Translations under genes and position numbers: made by a program | NCBI RefSeq assembly: GCF_900142825.1 | Contig: NZ_FRCH01000006.1 | Span: 1-64,000, forward strand | Direction of reading: 5' to 3' | DNA: 64,000 nt | Source: Rhodanobacter sp. OK091 | Lineage (GTDB): Bacteria; Pseudomonadota; Gammaproteobacteria; Xanthomonadales; Rhodanobacteraceae | The notes under the pieces: model-generated | What the model saw: only the letters and a program-made list of their open reading frames with translations | Databases searched by the model: none | Told to the model about the DNA's origin: nothing | Part shown: positions 61,178-64,000 of the stretch, in pieces | Position numbering within the stretch: the first letter of the stretch is position 1 | How the letters are laid out: each line of letters starts with the position of its first letter

Positions 61178-63244
61178 TCAATGAAGCACTCGCTGCAGAA
61201 CCGCGCGGGCCGCATCGAAAGAGAAGTACTGACGCACGTTGTCCAGCCCGGCCTCAGATAGTCGCAACCACAGTGCTTCATCGTCATACAAGCGCAGTAC
61301 GGCGGTAGCAATGGTCGGCGCATCAGCGCCCAGCAATACGTTCTGGCCATCGATCAGATTCATGCCCTCAGCTGCAATCGGCGTCGCCACCACCGGCAGA
61401 CCGTAACTCATGGCCATATTCACCTTGCCCTTGACGCCGGCGCCATAGCGCAGTGGGGCAAGCGCCACCCTGCAGTTTTCCATCCATGGTTTGAGGTCGT
61501 CGACGCGGCCATGCACCTCCGTGCCGATTCCGATGAATCGTTGCCGAGCGTCATCGGGCATGTCGCCGATCAGATGCAAGACGATGTCCGGTCGCTGTTC
61601 GCGGATGCACGGAAGGATCTGCTCGACCAGCCATCGCACCGCATCGACATTGGGCGGATGACCGAAACCGCCGACAAAGACCAGTCCACTGCGTTCGGCA
61701 AAGCCTTTGGTGCGTCCAAACACCTCATGCACATTCGAAAGCAGTTCTACCCGTGCTTCGGGCACTTCGTCTGCCAGCAAGCGGAGTTCGACTGGGCTGA
61801 CCACGAAACTGGCGTCACATGCACGCACAAGCGCGATCTCACGCCGCCGCGATGCTTCGGCCTGCCGTGTCAGTGCAGCATTACCGGAGTGCGCTGCCGC
61901 GCGCTGTTCGCGCAGGAAGTGCAGATCGACGGTATCGAACAGAATTTTGGCCGTCGGCGCCAACCTGCGCACCAGCAGCAAGTGAGGTTGCGCGATGTAG
62001 TGGCGGCAGAGCATCACAGCATCCAGTCCCGCGCCTTCTCGTGCCAGCCAAGTAGAGAGAGTGGGTGCCCAGGGCTTGCACAGGACATGAATACCCTTGC
62101 TACCTAGCAATTCGATCTCGTCTTCGGTGGCGCGTCGATTATCGGCCATGAAACTGATTCGCCATCCCTGCTCGCGCAGCAGCCGCATGATGTTGATTAG
62201 CCGTAGCGAGCCAGAGTCGCGCGAAGGATCAGGCGTCAAGGCATCAACGATCAATATGTGGCGCGCGCCACCATGGTGAATGGCCTGTTCCACCGGTGTA
62301 CGTGGCTTGGGTTGATTAAGCAGCGCACCTTGCCACTTTTCGGCTAGCTTAGCCTGGTTGATTATCTGATACTGCTTGACACCCTCGAAGGGATCAAGCC
62401 CCGAACTGATGCCTTCGCAGTGAACCACCAGACTGGCCGGTTGATAGACAACGCGTCGTCCTGCAGCGCGCACGGCGAACGCAAGGTCCACGTCTTCACA
62501 GTACGCCGGTGCGTAGCGCGTATCGAATCCTCCAATTTTACGGAACAAGGCTATGTCGATCATCAACGCCGCGCCAGAAACGTAATCGACATCGCGTCGG
62601 TACAGGAATCGGGGATCATTGCGTTTCTCGAAGCGGCCATAATTCCACGCTTTCCCATCGGCATATACGATGCCACCGGCTTCCTGGAGCCGTCCGTCCG
62701 GATACACCAGACGACTACCGGCGATGCCGCAACCATCTTCCTCGGTAAAGCAATCCAGCAACCGGTCGAGCCAGCCCGGAGTGACCTGGGTATCGTTGTT
62801 GAGGAACAGCACAAATGCACCGCGGGCAATCGCGGCACCTGCATTGCAGCTGCCGATGAAGCCGAGGTTCTCGGTGTTGCGGAGCAGGCGTAGACCAACA
62901 GTTTGCGCCAGTGTGGTGGCGCTTTCGTCGGGAGACACATCGTCGACCACGATAACTTCGAAAGATGCATCAGCGCCGTAACGCGCGATCGAGCGCAGGC
63001 AGGCGAGTGTATAGCGGAGTTTTCCGTGAACTGGGATGACTATTGAAACGCGTGGAGACTCGCTGTACGGCAAGCTAATTGGAATAAACGGAACGTCCAA
63101 TGGTTCAAGCGTCCAATTGGAGTCTGTTGCGCGAGGACGCAACTCTTCAGCAACACGGGAGAATGTACCGCGAAGGCCTCGCTGGGCCATGCTGCCGCCA
63201 ACCCGCTTCAGTAGATAATGCAGTCGTCGTAGCTGCCATTGCAT
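61178..63244 (-). CDS. Two-domain glycosyltransferase (GT2 + GT4-like)
   Basis: About 688 residues from the ATG at 63244 (MQWQLRRLHYLLKRVGGS); the frame is open further upstream, but there it overlaps the ETF-QO gene. The N-terminal GT2 domain has VSIVIPVHGKLRYTLACLRS, VIVVDDVSPDES, FLNNDTQVTPGWLDRLLDCF and GFDTRYAPAYCEDVDLAFAV. The C-terminal GT-B domain has LVFVGGFGHPPNVDAVRWLV, and LAPLRYGAGVKGKVNMAMSY with GLPVVATPIAAEGM. It resembles O-antigen and rhamnan transferases. It sits between etfB and the ETF-QO gene, all on the minus strand, so it is an outlying member of the LPS region. No ribosome binding site is close to the ATG, so the start is uncertain. Confidence 0.88.
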   Translation of the reverse strand: MQWQLRRLHYLLKRVGGSMAQRGLRGTFSRVAEELRPRATDSNWTLEPLDVPFIPISLPYSESPRVSIVIPVHGKLRYTLACLRSIARYGADASFEVIVVDDVSPDESATTLAQTVGLRLLRNTENLGFIGSCNAGAAIARGAFVLFLNNDTQVTPGWLDRLLDCFTEEDGCGIAGSRLVYPDGRLQEAGGIVYADGKAWNYGRFEKRNDPRFLYRRDVDYVSGAALMIDIALFRKIGGFDTRYAPAYCEDVDLAFAVRAAGRRVVYQPASLVVHCEGISSGLDPFEGVKQYQIINQAKLAEKWQGALLNQPKPRTPVEQAIHHGGARHILIVDALTPDPSRDSGSLRLINIMRLLREQGWRISFMADNRRATEDEIELLGSKGIHVLCKPWAPTLSTWLAREGAGLDAVMLCRHYIAQPHLLLVRRLAPTAKILFDTVDLHFLREQRAAAHSGNAALTRQAEASRRREIALVRACDASFVVSPVELRLLADEVPEARVELLSNVHEVFGRTKGFAERSGLVFVGGFGHPPNVDAVRWLVEQILPCIREQRPDIVLHLIGDMPDDARQRFIGIGTEVHGRVDDLKPWMENCRVALAPLRYGAGVKGKVNMAMSYGLPVVATPIAAEGMNLIDGQNVLLGADAPTIATAVLRLYDDEALWLRLSEAGLDNVRQYFSFDAARAVLQRVLH

Positions 63245-63324
63245 CGTGCTGGTCAGAATGAAATCCTCAATGAGTCTTGCGAGGGTCTTGGGTGGGCTCG
63301 GCGGTGGGTTGAGGCCCGTTTCGC

Positions 63325-64000
63325 TCAGAGATTCTGATAATTCGGCCCCGAGCCACCTTCCGGCGTGAGCCAGGTGATGATCTCGTACGGGTCTTTGATG
63401 TCGCAGGTCTTGCAGTGCACGCAGTTCGCCGCGTTGATCTGCAGGCGGCGGCCCTTGCTTCCATCGGCGTGAACGTCCTCGACGATCTCGTAGACATTGG
63501 CGGGGCAGAAGCGGGTGCACGGGTTGCCGTATTCGGTGGTGCACTGGTCGATGCAGATGCGGGTGTCGGCGACGTGAAGGTGGATGGGTTGATCCTCGTC
63601 GTGCTCGGTGGCGGCGAAGTAGACGCCGGCGAGGCGGTCGCGCGGAGCCAGCGTGCGCTGCACGTAGTCGCGCTTCGGCTCTTCCTGCGCGCCCAGCTTG
63701 TGCAGCGACGACCAGTCGGCCTTGTTCTTCAGGGTCCACGGCGAGATGCCGCCGGTGACGGTTTCCCATGCCGCATTCAACATGCCGAACCACAAGCCCT
63801 TCTTGAACGCGGGTTTGATGTTGCGGACTTTCCTCAGCTCGGCCATCACGTCGGAGCCGCGCAGCTTCGCGTCGAAACCGGCGGAATCGAGACCATGGGC
63901 GACCAGGTGTTCGGCGGCGAGCATGCCGCTCTTGATCGCCTGGTGCGTGCCCTTCACCTTGGGCACGTTGAGCAGGCCGGCGGTGTCGCCGATCAGCAAG
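63325..64000 (-). CDS. ETF-ubiquinone oxidoreductase, C-terminal part
   Basis: The last 224 or so residues of the membrane-associated ETF dehydrogenase, which passes electrons from reduced ETF to ubiquinone. The gene continues past the window edge. Visible parts: FAD-domain end LIGDTAGLLNVPKVKGTHQA, the membrane/quinone region, and the C-terminal ferredoxin-like 4Fe-4S cluster ligands in CTRFCPANVYEI and CVHCKTCDIKDPYEIITWL, ending in GGSGPNY. It completes the functional set with etfA and etfB. Confidence 0.95.
   Translation of the reverse strand, partial: LLIGDTAGLLNVPKVKGTHQAIKSGMLAAEHLVAHGLDSAGFDAKLRGSDVMAELRKVRNIKPAFKKGLWFGMLNAAWETVTGGISPWTLKNKADWSSLHKLGAQEEPKRDYVQRTLAPRDRLAGVYFAATEHDEDQPIHLHVADTRICIDQCTTEYGNPCTRFCPANVYEIVEDVHADGSKGRRLQINAANCVHCKTCDIKDPYEIITWLTPEGGSGPNYQNL

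Overview
The DNA is GC-rich (low-GC only in parts of the O-antigen region) and carries gammaproteobacterial genes typical of the Xanthomonadales/Lysobacterales: large TonB-dependent receptors, a Xanthomonas-type xyloglucan locus, and an O-antigen cluster lying between metB and etfA. That last position is the known hypervariable LPS position in Xanthomonas. A member of the Rhodanobacteraceae (Dyella, Rhodanobacter, Frateuria or Luteibacter type) fits best, but the sequence alone does not fix the genus.

Layout. 1-90: 3' end of glmS. 91-1440: no convincing gene. 1441-8279: a giant YadA-type trimeric autotransporter and an OmpA-domain lipoprotein. 8280-8624: terminator-like hairpins and two copies of an AT-rich operator-like site. 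8625-11666: an Oar-like TonB receptor. 11780-20099: xylose regulon, xylR divergent from xylA-xylB-xylF-xylG-xylH. 20100-21391: non-coding repeat island, then a promoter region. 21392-36212: xyloglucan utilisation locus (TonB receptor, GH74, CE20-like esterase, GH35, GH3, GH31, and a decayed dgoK-like fragment). 36240-41099, minus strand: rmlB-rmlA-rmlC-rmlD-manC sugar nucleotide operon. 41361-59038: metB, then an ABC-transporter-dependent O-antigen cluster. 59266-64000, minus strand: etfA, etfB, a two-domain glycosyltransferase and the 3' part of the ETF-ubiquinone oxidoreductase gene.

How it works together. An 82-bp region upstream of xylA recurs upstream of the xyloglucan TonB receptor gene (52 of 58 bases identical in the core, plus a second identical 10-mer at the same spacing). 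This suggests that XylR and xylose switch on both operons. All the xyloglucan enzymes carry export signals, so side chains and backbone should be degraded outside the inner membrane. Released xylose would enter through XylFGH and be converted by XylA and XylB, so the end product would induce the whole route. The galactose branch appears to be decaying, since only a frameshifted dgoK-like remnant is left.

In the O-antigen region Wzm/Wzt export the polymer. The gene after wzt encodes a sulfotransferase-like domain, a 24-heptad alanine-rich coiled coil made of 21-bp tandem repeats, and two glycosyltransferase domains. By analogy with WbdD it is a candidate chain terminator and length ruler. Facing it is a minus-strand operon for a GtrB-like transferase, a WecD-like acetyltransferase, a small EamA/SMR-like membrane protein, a methyltransferase and WecE. 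With the GT-C-like membrane proteins on the other strand this looks like a system that builds Fuc4NAc-type sugar, flips it on a lipid carrier and attaches it in the periplasm. RmlA and RmlB could supply its nucleotide-sugar precursor.
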